Part shown: piece after piece, positions 44,823 through 60,231 of the stretch | Position numbering within the stretch: position 1 is the stretch's first letter | Layout: each line of letters starts with the position of its first letter | Assembly: GCF_008642315.1 (NCBI RefSeq) | Contig: NZ_CP029192.1 | Coordinates: 5,394,001-5,458,000, forward strand | Length of the DNA stretch: 64,000 nt | DNA from: Streptomyces venezuelae | Lineage (GTDB): Bacteria > Actinomycetota > Actinomycetes > Streptomycetales > Streptomycetaceae | Direction of reading: 5' to 3' | Program-made: the position numbers and the translations under genes | The notes under the pieces: generated by a model | Seen by the model: the letters and a program-made list of their open reading frames with translations, nothing else | Told to the model about the DNA's origin: nothing | Databases searched by the model: none

Positions 44823-45782
44823 ATGAGCGCGTCAGGCGGAACAAAGGCGATTGTCGCGGCACTCGCCGCGAACCTCGCGATCGCGGTGGCGAAGTTCGTC
44901 GCGTTCATCTTCAGCGGCTCGTCGTCGATGCTCGCCGAGAGCGTCCACTCGCTCGCCGACTCCGGCAACCAGGGCCTGCTGCTCCTCGGCGGCAAGAAGG
45001 CGCAGCGCGAGGCGACCCCGCAGCACCCGTTCGGTTACGGCCGCGAGCGCTACATCTACGCCTTCCTCGTCTCCATCGTCCTCTTCTCGGTCGGCGGCAT
45101 GTTCGCGATCTACGAGGGCTACGAGAAGATCAAGAATCCGCACGAGCTGGAGCACTGGTACTGGCCCGTCGGTGTCCTCGTCTTCGCGATCATCGCGGAG
45201 GGCTTCTCCTTCCGCACCGCCATCAAGGAGTCCAACCAGACGCGCGGCGGCCTCAGCTGGGCGCAGTTCGTCCGCCGCGCCAAGGCTCCCGAGCTGCCCG
45301 TCGTCCTCCTGGAGGACCTCGGCGCGCTCGTCGGCCTGATCCTCGCACTCGGCGGCGTCGGCCTCGCCCTGGCCACCGGCGACGGCGTCTGGGACGGCAT
45401 CGGCACGCTCTGCATCGGTGTCCTGCTCATCCTGATCGCGATCATCCTGGCCGCGGAGACCAAGTCCCTGCTGCTCGGCGAGGCCGCGGGCACCGAAGAG
45501 GTCGCCAAGATCGAGAAGGCCGTGGTCGACGGCGACACCGTCACCAAGGTCATCCACATGCGCACGCTCCACCTCGGCCCCGAGGAACTGCTCGTCGCCG
45601 CCAAGATCGCCGTCCGGCACGACGACACGGCCGCCGAGGTCGCCAGCGCGATCAACGCGGCGGAGGAGCGCATCCGCGCCGCCGTCCCGATCGCCCGCGT
45701 GATCTACCTGGAGCCGGACATCTACAGCGAGTCGGCGGCGGCCGCGGGCGAGAACCCGGCGAAGTCGCCCGGCGGTCACTGA
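44823..45782 (+). CDS. Cation diffusion facilitator family transporter
   Basis: 319 aa, divalent-metal/proton antiporter. Six TM helices; TM2 motif SSMLAESVHSLADSGNQGL with the metal-binding His and Asp; TM5 has VVLLEDLGALVGLIL where the usual H-x3-D pair is altered (LED). The cytosolic C-terminal domain is complete (VVDGDTVTKVIHMRTLHLGPEELL). Last gene of the man run, ending in a strong terminator. The metal (Zn, Fe or Mn) is not determinable here. Confidence 0.92.
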   Translation: MSASGGTKAIVAALAANLAIAVAKFVAFIFSGSSSMLAESVHSLADSGNQGLLLLGGKKAQREATPQHPFGYGRERYIYAFLVSIVLFSVGGMFAIYEGYEKIKNPHELEHWYWPVGVLVFAIIAEGFSFRTAIKESNQTRGGLSWAQFVRRAKAPELPVVLLEDLGALVGLILALGGVGLALATGDGVWDGIGTLCIGVLLILIAIILAAETKSLLLGEAAGTEEVAKIEKAVVDGDTVTKVIHMRTLHLGPEELLVAAKIAVRHDDTAAEVASAINAAEERIRAAVPIARVIYLEPDIYSESAAAAGENPAKSPGGH

Positions 45783-45793
45783 CCCTCCCGGCA

Positions 45794-45844
45794 CGTACGC
45801 AGAGGGGCCCCGCACCTGCACGGTGCGGGGCCCCTCTGCGTACG
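45794..45844. terminator. Strong bidirectional terminator between the CDF and PTS genes
   Basis: An inverted repeat of 23 bases per arm: CGTACGCAGAGGGGCCCCGC at the left (45794 on), pairing to 45844, five-base loop. It separates convergent genes ending at 45782 and 45868. Confidence 0.8.
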
Positions 45845-45867
45845 CGACTACCGACTGCCTGCCTCGG

Positions 45868-47976
45868 TCACCGCACCTCGCGCAGCACCTCGAGGATCGC
45901 TGCGTCGTCCGGCGCCGCCTCAAGACGCTCACGGAAGCCGGTGTCCATGAGCTTGCGCGACAGCAGGGCGAGGATCCGAAGGTGCTCGTCGCCCGCGGCC
46001 GCCTCCGGCACGGAGATCATGAAGATCAGCTTGGCCTTCGTACCGTCCAGCGAACCCCACTCGATGCCCTCCGACGACCGCGCGAACCCGACGAGCGGCG
46101 AATCCACGGCGTCCGTCTTGGCGTGCGGGATGGCGATCTCCTCGCCGAGCCCCGTGGTTCCCTGCGCCTCGCGCCGCAGCGCGGTCCGCACGAGCTCCTC
46201 GACGTCGTTGACCTTGCCGGTGGAGGCGAGCAGCGCCGCCATCTCCCGGATGGCCGCCTCCTTGTCGGCGGCGGCCAGCTGGACCTCGACGGTCTGCTCG
46301 GTGAGGTACCCGGAGAGGACCTCACCGGCCGGCTCCTTCCGCTCCGGTGCGGGGGAGCCCTCGGCGACAGCCGGCTCCTTCCGCGCCGACCGGCCCTGCG
46401 AGGAACCGGCGGCGACGGCCGCGCCGCTCGCGGTGGCGCCGACCCCGGCGAGCACCGGCTCGGGACCGCCGAGCCCGCCCTGCGCGTCGGCCGGGACGGC
46501 CCCACGCCGCTTGCGCTCGCTCAGGTCGATCAGCGTCACGGTGGTGAGGGCGGTGACGACCGAACCGATGGCGAGCGCCACGAAGAACATCGGCACACCG
46601 CCGACCGCGCCGAGCACCGCCACGATCGGCCCGCCGTGCGGCACGGCGTCCTTCACGCTCGCCATGCCCGCGATGGCACCGGCGACGGCGCCGCCGAGCA
46701 TGTTGGCGGGGATGACCTGCGCGGGCCGCGCGGCGGCGAACGGAATGGCACCTTCTGAGATCCCGAAGAAGCCCATGAACAAGGACGCGAGCCCGGTCTC
46801 CCGTTCCTGCTCGCTGTAGAGCCGCTTGCGGAGCAGCGTCGCGAGGCCCTGGCCGAGCGGCATGACCGGGATGGCCGCGGCGCACATGCCCATGACGGTC
46901 TGGTTGCCGGTCGCGATGAGACCCGCGCCGAACAGGAAGGCGGTCTTGTTGACGGGACCGCCCATGTCGAAGGCGATCATCAGCCCGAGGATCGCGCCGA
47001 GCAGAATCGCACTCGTCCCCGTCATCCCGCTGAGCCAGCTGGTCAGATGCTCGAAGACCCACGAGATGGGCTTGCCGATGACGTAGATGAAGAAGAGCCC
47101 GAGCGCGGTCGTCGCGATGATGGGGATCACGATGATCGGCATGATCGGCTGGACGAACTTCGGGACCTTGACCTTCTTGATCCACAGCACCAGATAACCG
47201 GCGAGGAAACCGGTGACGATGGCGCCGATGAAGCCCGCGCCCGCCTTGGAGTCGTACAGATCGCCGGTGTTCGCGATCCACCCGCCGATCATGCCCGGCA
47301 CCAGCGCGGGCCGGTCGCCGATCGCGTAGGCGATGTATCCCGACAGGATCGGCACCATCAGCGTGAACCCGATGGTCCCGATCTGGTTCACGTGCATCCA
47401 GAACGAGTCGTCCGGAATGACGAGCCCGCCCTTGGGGTCGGTGTGCCCGCCCAGCGACAGCGAGATGGCGATCAGCAGCCCGCCGACCACGACGAACGGA
47501 ATCATGTACGAGACGCCGTTCATCAGCGCCTTGTACGCGACGCTCCGCTCCCGGCCGCCACCTCCGCCGCCACCGGTCGCGGCACCCTCCGCGGCGCCAC
47601 CTCCGGCGCCCCCACCGTGCACGGGCGCGCTGCGCACCTGCTCGATGAGCTGCTCGGGGCGGCTGATGCCCTCGGAGACACCGACGGACAGCACACGCTT
47701 GCCGGCGAACCTGCTGCGGTCCACGTCCTTGTCGGCTGCGATGATGATGCCGTCGGCTTCTCTGACATCGTTGTCAGTCAAGACGTTCTCGGCCCCGATG
47801 GAGCCCTGCGTCTCCACCTTCATGTCGATGCCGAGGCTCTCCGCGGCCTGCGAGAGCTTCTCGGCTGCCATGTACGTGTGAGCGATGCCGGTCGGACAGG
47901 CGGTCACGGCGAGCAGCTTGAGCTTCGTCCGCCCGCCGCCGTCACCGCCTATGGGGGGATCGGCCGGACTGGTCAC
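45868..47976 (-). CDS. PTS fructose-type transporter, fused IIB-IIC-IIA
   Basis: 702 aa. IIB domain first (Cys27 in [20 protein letters not shown]), IIC next (about 150-490, with [20 protein letters not shown] and [20 protein letters not shown]), IIA last with active His618 in [13 protein letters not shown]. Phosphorylates and imports fructose-type sugars with HPr. Streptomyces fructose PTS genes are usually in a fruR-fruK-fruA operon; here no kinase or regulator is adjacent. A GAACA-N12-TGTTC palindrome lies 26 bases upstream of the start. Confidence 0.93.
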   Translation of the reverse strand: MTSPADPPIGGDGGGRTKLKLLAVTACPTGIAHTYMAAEKLSQAAESLGIDMKVETQGSIGAENVLTDNDVREADGIIIAADKDVDRSRFAGKRVLSVGVSEGISRPEQLIEQVRSAPVHGGGAGGGAAEGAATGGGGGGGRERSVAYKALMNGVSYMIPFVVVGGLLIAISLSLGGHTDPKGGLVIPDDSFWMHVNQIGTIGFTLMVPILSGYIAYAIGDRPALVPGMIGGWIANTGDLYDSKAGAGFIGAIVTGFLAGYLVLWIKKVKVPKFVQPIMPIIVIPIIATTALGLFFIYVIGKPISWVFEHLTSWLSGMTGTSAILLGAILGLMIAFDMGGPVNKTAFLFGAGLIATGNQTVMGMCAAAIPVMPLGQGLATLLRKRLYSEQERETGLASLFMGFFGISEGAIPFAAARPAQVIPANMLGGAVAGAIAGMASVKDAVPHGGPIVAVLGAVGGVPMFFVALAIGSVVTALTTVTLIDLSERKRRGAVPADAQGGLGGPEPVLAGVGATASGAAVAAGSSQGRSARKEPAVAEGSPAPERKEPAGEVLSGYLTEQTVEVQLAAADKEAAIREMAALLASTGKVNDVEELVRTALRREAQGTTGLGEEIAIPHAKTDAVDSPLVGFARSSEGIEWGSLDGTKAKLIFMISVPEAAAGDEHLRILALLSRKLMDTGFRERLEAAPDDAAILEVLREVR

Positions 47977-48371
47977 GTGGATCTCCTAACGCCTTTGCTC
48001 CGAACAAGATCGCGCAAATGTTCCCGATCTCAGGGCATCCTGCAACACATAAGCCCAGGATCAAAAGCGCAAAGGTCCCATATCGTCCGGGTCTGACGGC
48101 CTTCCGTCGGCCGATTCGCCGCACATCACGTACCCGGAGGCGGGCTGGGGCCGGATGGGCCAATCGGTGTAGCTTGGACACCGAGCCAGACGTCGCTGCT
48201 GATGGCGGTCGGGCGGTCCGCGCACGGACTGTCCGAGGGAGAGAGGGCCTCCGACGGACTGCGCTGCGCGCGTCGGTGCGCCGGTGTGTTCACCTCGGTG
48301 TCCACCCGTGTACCCAACGCCGCAGGTCAGCCATGTCCACCCTCGATCGAACCACGAGGAGCAGCTCACTC
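47977..48371. promoter_or_regulatory. Divergent region between PTS and ahcY, with candidate operator
   Basis: 395 bases. GAACA (48002-48006) and TGTTC (48019-48023) form a 22-base palindrome close to the PTS start, a plausible repressor operator. A hairpin CCGACG...CGTCGG sits in the ahcY leader near 48250-48275; its loop is GC-rich and does not match the SAH riboswitch core. GAGGAG at 48356-48361 is the ahcY ribosome-binding site. Confidence 0.45.
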
Positions 48372-49826
<1,455 letters not shown>

Positions 49827-50369
49827 CCGCGCCGGGCCCCTGGGCCCCGTCAGTACGACCCAACAGCACCACCCAGCAGCACCACCCAGCAGGCCCTCGC
49901 CCTCCAGGCGGGGGCCTGCCCCGTGGCACCCCCACCCTCCAAGCGGGGTCTGACCCGTTGCACCCCTCACGCGCTACGACGATGACGCGCCCCGCCCGTC
50001 GGGTATGGCGCCCGCCGCACTCGCCGCACGGCCCCACACGCCGCACGGCCCCAGGCCGCACCCGCTGCAACGCAGCACCGCACACGCCCCCGGCAGTTGC
50101 GTGGCCTAGGCTCGCCGATGGGTCAGCGGCGAGACGCGCGGACGGCACGCACCACAGCCCGCCCACCCCATCGCCGACTCAGCGGGGCAGCTACGGCCGA
50201 CTCAACGCAACAGGCACGGCCGACGCAGCGCGACAGGTACGGCGATGGCTCGGCGAAGCCGTAGTCCCGCGCACGCCCCAGCCCAGCCCAGCTCCGCCCG
50301 ACTCCAGCTCCGCCCCGCCGTGCCACCGGCTCAGCACAGGAACCCGACCGAGGACCAGGACCCAAGCCC
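49827..50369. other. 543-base region without a supported gene
   Basis: It holds small direct repeats: CAGCACCACC twice near 49866-49888, and two imperfect copies of about 32 bases beginning CCCTCCAGGCGGGG (about 49900) and CCCTCCAAGCGGGG (about 49935). A short ATG frame at 50118-50264 follows TAGGCT, but its composition gives no coding support. Promoters for the hypothetical gene at 50370 presumably lie here. Confidence 0.5.
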
Positions 50370-50984
50370 ATGCCCCGCGGCCGCTATTCGCTCCACGATC
50401 CGCACGATCACACCCCCCTCGGAGAAGAACACTTCAACTGCGCACCCGGCCCCTCCGGCTGGCGCTACGTCTCCCAACGGATCACCCCCGAAGGCACCCC
50501 AGCAGGCTCCGTCGACCTCGCTCTGGACGCTCGGGGCCGCCCCATCCGCCTGGAACTCCACGCGGGCGACTGGCAGGTCCGCGCCGGCGCACTCAACGGC
50601 GTCACCTGGGTCCGCACCGACCCCACAGGCGCCCACGGCACCGAAGACAACGCGCCCGCCCACGCATTCACCGGCACATCCCCCGTCTTCCTCATCGCGA
50701 CGGCCAGGCTCCTGAACCTGACCCCCGCTTCCCCCGCGACCAGAATCCGCCTGGTCGCCTTCACGGATCCGGTCCTCGCCCCCCGCACCCTCGACCAGTC
50801 CTGGACCCTGAGGAAAAGCGAAGCACACGCCACTGACAACGGCCCCCTGATCGTGGACGAATACCAGGTCACAGCCCTGGACACCGGGGAACAGCACGCC
50901 GTCCACATCGCCGGCGACGTGGTCCTGGCGGCCCCGGGAATCGAGCTGGAACACCTCGAAACCCCACCGTCGACCTTCGTATGA
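50370..50984 (+). CDS. Conserved hypothetical protein
   Basis: 204 aa, not recognised. Begins MPRGRYSLHDPHDHTPLGEE, soluble, with alternating strands (GSVDLALDARGRPIRLELHA, then WQVRAGALNGVTWVRTD) and a later VDEYQVTALDTGEQHAVHIAGD, suggesting an all-beta fold of the lipocalin or glycolipid-binding kind; this is only an impression. ATG 50370 has AGGACC upstream. Convergent with the RDD gene, nine bases between stops. Confidence 0.75.
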   Translation: MPRGRYSLHDPHDHTPLGEEHFNCAPGPSGWRYVSQRITPEGTPAGSVDLALDARGRPIRLELHAGDWQVRAGALNGVTWVRTDPTGAHGTEDNAPAHAFTGTSPVFLIATARLLNLTPASPATRIRLVAFTDPVLAPRTLDQSWTLRKSEAHATDNGPLIVDEYQVTALDTGEQHAVHIAGDVVLAAPGIELEHLETPPSTFV

Positions 50985-50993
50985 CCCGCCGCC

Positions 50994-51977
50994 TCACGCA
51001 GGCGGCACGAACCCCGTGGCCGGGGGAGCCTCCTCCGCACCCGGCCCGTCGGGACGGGGAGCACGAACGGGAAAGGCACCGGGAGCACCGGCAGTACCGG
51101 GGGCACCGGGGGCAGCAAAAGCCCCGGAATCGACCGAAGCCCAAGAGCCGTACCCGTACCCGCCCCCGTATCCGTCCCCGCCCCCGGACCCGGGGCGAGA
51201 ACCGAGCCCGCCCCCCGCTTCGGCCTCCACCCCGCCAAACGCGCGCCGAGCATCCCGAGCCTGCCGCTCGTGCACCACCGCGGCGAGATACGCGGCAGCC
51301 GGCACCCCGTACGGCGCGGGCGACCCGGTCCGCTCCGCCAGATCCGCCGCGAGCCGCTCAGCCATCGCACCGCCGACCTGCGGATCGAGTTGCCCCATCC
51401 GCGTGAGGTACTGCCGAACGGCGAGCCACAACCCGTCCGGCACCCCGGACAGATCCAGCTCGGCGAACCGCCCGACCAGCCAGGGCGGCGGAGGAGGAAC
51501 GAACGCGGCCCGCCCCGCAGGCACCCTCTCCCGTACGACGAGCGTCCCCGCGAAGACATCCCCGAGCCGCCGCCCCCGCGCCGACACCAGCGACGCGATG
51601 CACGCGACGACCCCGAACGTCATCAGAATCTCGACGACCCCGACGGCCCCCCGCACCAGCGCGTGCCGGAACCGGATCGGCCCGCCGTCGTCCCGCACCA
51701 CCCGCAGCCCGCACGCCAGTTTCCCGAGCGACCGCCCATGGCTGAGCGTCTCCACCGCGATGGGGCCACCGACCAGAACGAGTACGAAACTGGCGACCGC
51801 CACCGCGGCAGCCGCGGCATCGTCCAACGAAGAAGTGGAGGCGATGATCCCGAAGGTCACCACCAGGTACACCACGAAAGCCGCGGCCAGGTCGATCAGC
51901 ACGGCCAGCGCCCGGCTCGGCAGCTTCGCGGGCCGCAGCTCCAACGCCACCGCCTCACCCGTCACAAGCTCACTCAC
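50994..51977 (-). CDS. RDD-family integral membrane protein
   Basis: 327 aa from GTG 51977 (VSELVTGEAVALELRPAKLP, the usual start of Streptomyces homologues; the frame extends upstream). RDD domain of about 150 residues with three TM helices: PSRALAVLIDLAAAFVVYL carries the Arg and Asp, and GRSLGKLACGLRVVRDDGGP is the second conserved block. C-terminal cytoplasmic part is Gly/Pro-rich (GGGDGYGGGYGYGS). RDD proteins are poorly defined, some act as ion transporters. Divergent from the SpoIIM-like gene. Confidence 0.9.
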   Translation of the reverse strand: MSELVTGEAVALELRPAKLPSRALAVLIDLAAAFVVYLVVTFGIIASTSSLDDAAAAAVAVASFVLVLVGGPIAVETLSHGRSLGKLACGLRVVRDDGGPIRFRHALVRGAVGVVEILMTFGVVACIASLVSARGRRLGDVFAGTLVVRERVPAGRAAFVPPPPPWLVGRFAELDLSGVPDGLWLAVRQYLTRMGQLDPQVGGAMAERLAADLAERTGSPAPYGVPAAAYLAAVVHERQARDARRAFGGVEAEAGGGLGSRPGSGGGDGYGGGYGYGSWASVDSGAFAAPGAPGTAGAPGAFPVRAPRPDGPGAEEAPPATGFVPPA

Positions 51978-52065
51978 GCCAGCCACCCTTCCCTGCCCTG
52001 CCGTAGGACTGGCCAGTCTGCCAAGCTGAACAATCACGCGCCGCAGTACGAGGAGCAGTCTTCCG

Positions 52066-53073
52066 ATGGACCTCGACGTCTTCGTGTCCGCCCACCGAGC
52101 CGAGTGGGACCGACTGGACGCCCTGCTGCGCCGTCGGCGCCGCCTCTCCGGAGCCGAGGCCGACGAACTGGTCGCCCTCTACCAACGCGCCGCCACCCAC
52201 CTCTCTCTGATCCAGTCCAGCGCCCCGGACCCACAGCTCACCGGACGGCTGACACACCTGCTGGCACGCGCGCGTAGTGCCGTCACCGGCACGCGACGCG
52301 CCTCCTGGCGTGACGTGACCCGCTTCCTGACCCACGGCTTCCCCGCCGCGGTCTACCGCTCCCGACGCTGGTGGATCCCCACCGCCCTGCTGTCGACGGT
52401 GCTGGCGGCGATCATCGGCTGGTGGATCGCCACGCACCCGGAAGTGCAGTCCACGATCGCCGCCCCCAGCGACCTCAGGGAGATGACCCGCCCAGGGGGC
52501 GAGTACGAGACGTACTACTCCAGTCATCCCGCGGCCTCGTTCGCCGCCCAGGTGTGGACGAACAACGCCCAGGCAGCCGCGATGTGCCTCGTCCTGGGCG
52601 CCTTCCTCTGCTTCCCCGTCATCTGGATCCTCTTCCAGAACATGCTCAACCTCGGGGTGGGCGTCGGCCTGATGTCCTCGGCCGGCCGCCTGGACACCTT
52701 CTTGGGGTTGGTCCTGCCCCACGGCCTCCTGGAGCTGACCGCAGTCTTCGTCGCGGCAGGAACGGGCCTACGTCTCGGCTGGACCGTCATCGACCCGGGC
52801 CCCCGCACGCGCCGCACCGCCCTCGCGGAAGAGGGCCGCTCGGCCCTGGGCATGGCCATCGGCCTGGCCTTGGTCCTCTTCGTCTCGGGCGCCATCGAAG
52901 GCTTCGTCACCCCGTCGGGCCTCCCGACATGGGCCCGCATCGCCATCGGCGTCGGCGCGGAGCTGGCCTTCCTCGTGTACGTCTACGTGCTGGGCGGAAG
53001 AGCGGCCCGAGCAGGCGAGACGGGCGACCTCGACAGCACCGAACGCAGCGCTTCCGCGCCTCTCGCAGCGTGA
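52066..53073 (+). CDS. Stage II sporulation protein M family (SpoIIM/DUF95) membrane protein
   Basis: 335 aa. A soluble N-terminal helical part with FVSAHRAEWDRLDALLRRRR, then about five TM helices (PTALLSTVLAAIIGWWIAT; MCLVLGAFLCFPVIWILFQN; LPHGLLELTAVFVAAGTGL). In Bacillus SpoIIM takes part in engulfment; actinobacterial homologues pair with RDD genes and have no proven role. ATG 52066 follows GGAGCAG. Its 3' end is 54 bases before the rRNA promoter region. Confidence 0.9.
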   Translation: MDLDVFVSAHRAEWDRLDALLRRRRRLSGAEADELVALYQRAATHLSLIQSSAPDPQLTGRLTHLLARARSAVTGTRRASWRDVTRFLTHGFPAAVYRSRRWWIPTALLSTVLAAIIGWWIATHPEVQSTIAAPSDLREMTRPGGEYETYYSSHPAASFAAQVWTNNAQAAAMCLVLGAFLCFPVIWILFQNMLNLGVGVGLMSSAGRLDTFLGLVLPHGLLELTAVFVAAGTGLRLGWTVIDPGPRTRRTALAEEGRSALGMAIGLALVLFVSGAIEGFVTPSGLPTWARIAIGVGAELAFLVYVYVLGGRAARAGETGDLDSTERSASAPLAA

Positions 53074-53649
53074 TGTGCATACGGCGCACCTGACCTGCTA
53101 GTCTCCTCATCGCCCCGGAAAAACCGTTGACACGGAAGGACCGGGGAGGTAGATTCGAACAGTTGCCTAGAACTAGACAGGTTCGGCCGCAACGGTTAAT
53201 ATCTTCCTGCTTCTCGAATCTCATCAATACGAGAAGCCACCCCCGATGATTCGGAATCCGAAGCCGGTGAGACCGGCCGAAAACTTCTGATAAAGTCGGA
53301 GCCGCCGGAAAGGGAAACGCGAAAGCCGAAAGGCCGGAGCGGGAACCGGAAAGGCGCCGAGGAAATCGGACACGAAAGAGTCTGATAGAGTCGGAAACGC
53401 AAGAACAAAAGAAACACCGAAGGGAAGCGCCCGGAGGAAAGCCCGCAAGGGTGAGTACAAAGGAAGCGTCCGTTCCTTGAGAACTCAACAGCGTGCCAAA
53501 AGTCAACGCCAGATATGTTGATAACCCCGGCTCACTTCGGTGAGTTGGAGGTTCCTTTGAAAAAACACAGCGAGGACGCTGTGAACGGACGGGATTATTC
53601 CTCCCGACCGTTCCGCTCTCGTGTGTGAGCACCGGATTACCGGTACACA
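53074..53649 (+). promoter_or_regulatory. rRNA operon promoter and leader region
   Basis: Several promoter candidates. The clearest is TTGACA (53127-53132), 17 bases, TAGATT (53150-53155). Two near-identical blocks TCTGATAAAGTCGGA (53286-53300) and TCTGATAGAGTCGGA (53381-53395) hold -10 elements TAAAGT and TAGAGT, 95 bases apart, the tandem arrangement known for Streptomyces rrn operons. Leader region TTGAGAACTCAACAG (near 53478-53491) is repeated in similar form before 23S. No gene. Confidence 0.75.
53486..53497 (+). ncRNA. 5' half of the pre-16S processing stem
   Basis: CAACAGCGTGCC pairs perfectly with GGCACGCTGTTG at 55349-55360 in the spacer, enclosing the 16S RNA. This is the expected RNase III-type processing stem. 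Confidence 0.8.
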
Positions 53650-58610
<4,961 letters not shown>

Positions 58611-58615
58611 AGTTG

Positions 58616-58629
58616 CTCGCGTCCACTGT
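58616..58629 (+). ncRNA. 3' half of the pre-23S processing stem
   Basis: CTCGCGTCCACTGT is the exact reverse complement of 55467-55480, bringing the ends of pre-23S RNA together. Confidence 0.8.
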
Positions 58630-58695
58630 GTTGGTTCTGAAACCACGAACAACCCCATGCAAGGTCACGCATGGTGCGGTTGACAGTTTCATAGT

Positions 58696-58814
58696 GTTTC
58701 GGTGGTCATAGCGTGAGGGAAACGCCCGGTTACATTCCGAACCCGGAAGCTAAGCCTCACAGCGCCGATGGTACTGCAGGGGGGACCCTGTGGGAGAGTA
58801 GGACGCCGCCGAAC
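58696..58814 (+). rRNA. rrf: 5S ribosomal RNA
   Basis: 119 nt, GTTTCGGTGGTCATAGCG at the start and GACGCCGCCGAAC at the end pair as helix I. The conserved CCGAACCCGGAAGCTAAG loop is present. Confidence 0.97.
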
Positions 58815-58823
58815 TTTTTTTGG

Positions 58824-58857
58824 GAAAACCCCCGCACCGTATGGTGCGGGGGTTTTC
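58824..58857 (+). terminator. rRNA operon terminator
   Basis: A 15-base perfect stem (GAAAACCCCCGCACC pairing with its complement, GTAT loop), preceded by a run of seven T after the 5S end. Lies 9 bases after 5S. Confidence 0.88.
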
Positions 58858-58920
58858 TGCGTTATGGGGTGGTTTTCGGCTTCCTCTTTTCTCAAGGGTG
58901 CCGGCTTCCCATGCAATTAC

Positions 58921-60231
58921 TTAAAGGCGGCCCGCTGATTTGAGGGCCAAATACGCGTCAGCCAGAGCGGGGGCCAGAGCCTGCGGCGTGGCGTCCACGA
59001 CCGTGACGCCGCGGTTCCTGAGTTGTTCTGCTGTGCGGTGGCGTTCCGATTGGGCCTGGGCAGCTGAGGCCGCGTCGTAGACCGCTTCCGTCGTTCCGCG
59101 GGCGGTTGCCATTTCCTCGATGTGAGGGTCGGCGACCGAGGCCACCACGACCTTGTGTCGTTTCGTCAGGCGGGGGAGGACAGGGAGGAGCCCCTCCTCG
59201 ATGGGGGCCGTGTCGAGGCTGGTGAGCAGTACGACCAAGGAAGCCCGGGGGGCGGTGCGGAGAGCCGTTGAGGTCAAGGTGCGAGCGTCTGTTTCCACGA
59301 GCTCCGGCTCCAGGGTCGACAGGGCGTCAACCATGGAAGGGAGTATGTCTCCGGCGGAGCGGCCCTGCACCAGGGCGCGTACTCGGCGGTCGTAGGCGAG
59401 GAGGTCCACGCGGTCGCCGGCGCGGGAAGCGAGGGTTGCGAGGAGCAGGGCCGCGTCCATGGAAGCGTCGAGACGTGGGGCGTCGCCCACGCGGCCGGCC
59501 GACGTACGGCCCGTGTCCAGGACGATGAGGATGTGGCGGTCGCGTTCAGGGCGCCAGGTGCGGACCGCGACGCTGGAATGGCGGGCGGTGGCGCGCCAGT
59601 CGATGGAGCGGGTGTCGTCACCGGGGACGTACTCGCGGAGGCTGTCGAATTCCGTGCCCTGGCCGCGCGTAAGCACGCTGGTGCGGCCGTCGAGTTCTCG
59701 CAGGCGAGCCAGTTTGGAGGGCAGGTGCTTCCGGCTGGTGAACGGGGGCAGGACGCGCAGGGACCAGGGGACCTTGTGGCTGCCCTGTCGGGTGAAGAGG
59801 CCCAAGGGGCCGTACGAGCGGACTGTTACGCGGTCGGCCTCGTGGTCGCCTCGGCGAGTCGGCTGCAGGCGAGTGGTGAGGCGGCGGCGTTCGCCCGGCG
59901 GGATGGCCAGGCGGTGGCGGGAAGCGGTGATCTCAGTTCCGGGCTGCCAGGTGCTCGGGGGCCAGGCGTCGCGGAGGTCGGCGCGCAGGGCGCGGCCCGA
60001 GGGATTGGTGACGGTGAGGTCGACGTCGGCGGTCTCTCCCAGACGTACGGACGTATCACCGGAGCGGGTCAGGCCGAGGCGGCGTACCGGAGTGGCCAGG
60101 GCGAAGTCGCAGGCGCAGGCCAGTGCCAGGGGGGCGTTCACGGCGAGGATGCCGGTCCAGCCGGGGGCCCAGAAGCCGACGGGGAGTGTGCCCAGGGCCG
60201 CCAGGAGGGCGGCGCGTCCGGTGAGTGCCAT
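58921..60231 (-). CDS. DUF58 domain protein (vWA-like, partner of MoxR ATPase)
   Basis: 436 aa. Two N-terminal TM helices (about 5-45), a beta-rich domain, then the DUF58 signature YVPGDDTRSIDWRATARHSS followed by a von Willebrand A-like region with ILIVLDTGRTS and SMDAALLLATLAS. In other bacteria MoxR/DUF58 pairs help assemble or activate membrane complexes with metal cofactors. Last gene of the operon; its start touches the MoxR stop (61 kb side), so translation is coupled. Convergent with the rRNA operon. Confidence 0.92.
   Translation of the reverse strand: MALTGRAALLAALGTLPVGFWAPGWTGILAVNAPLALACACDFALATPVRRLGLTRSGDTSVRLGETADVDLTVTNPSGRALRADLRDAWPPSTWQPGTEITASRHRLAIPPGERRRLTTRLQPTRRGDHEADRVTVRSYGPLGLFTRQGSHKVPWSLRVLPPFTSRKHLPSKLARLRELDGRTSVLTRGQGTEFDSLREYVPGDDTRSIDWRATARHSSVAVRTWRPERDRHILIVLDTGRTSAGRVGDAPRLDASMDAALLLATLASRAGDRVDLLAYDRRVRALVQGRSAGDILPSMVDALSTLEPELVETDARTLTSTALRTAPRASLVVLLTSLDTAPIEEGLLPVLPRLTKRHKVVVASVADPHIEEMATARGTTEAVYDAASAAQAQSERHRTAEQLRNRGVTVVDATPQALAPALADAYLALKSAGRL

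Noticed and set aside
48220..48371. SAH riboswitch upstream of ahcY
   Set aside because: A hairpin with GCGCTGCGC is present, but the conserved GAGGAGCGCTGC core and pseudoknot partners are not seen; a covariance-model search (RF01057) would be decisive.
50118..50264. A small leaderless ORF of 48 codons after TAGGCT
   Set aside because: The peptide is Arg/Thr/Pro-rich without recognisable features, and codon third-position bias is weak.
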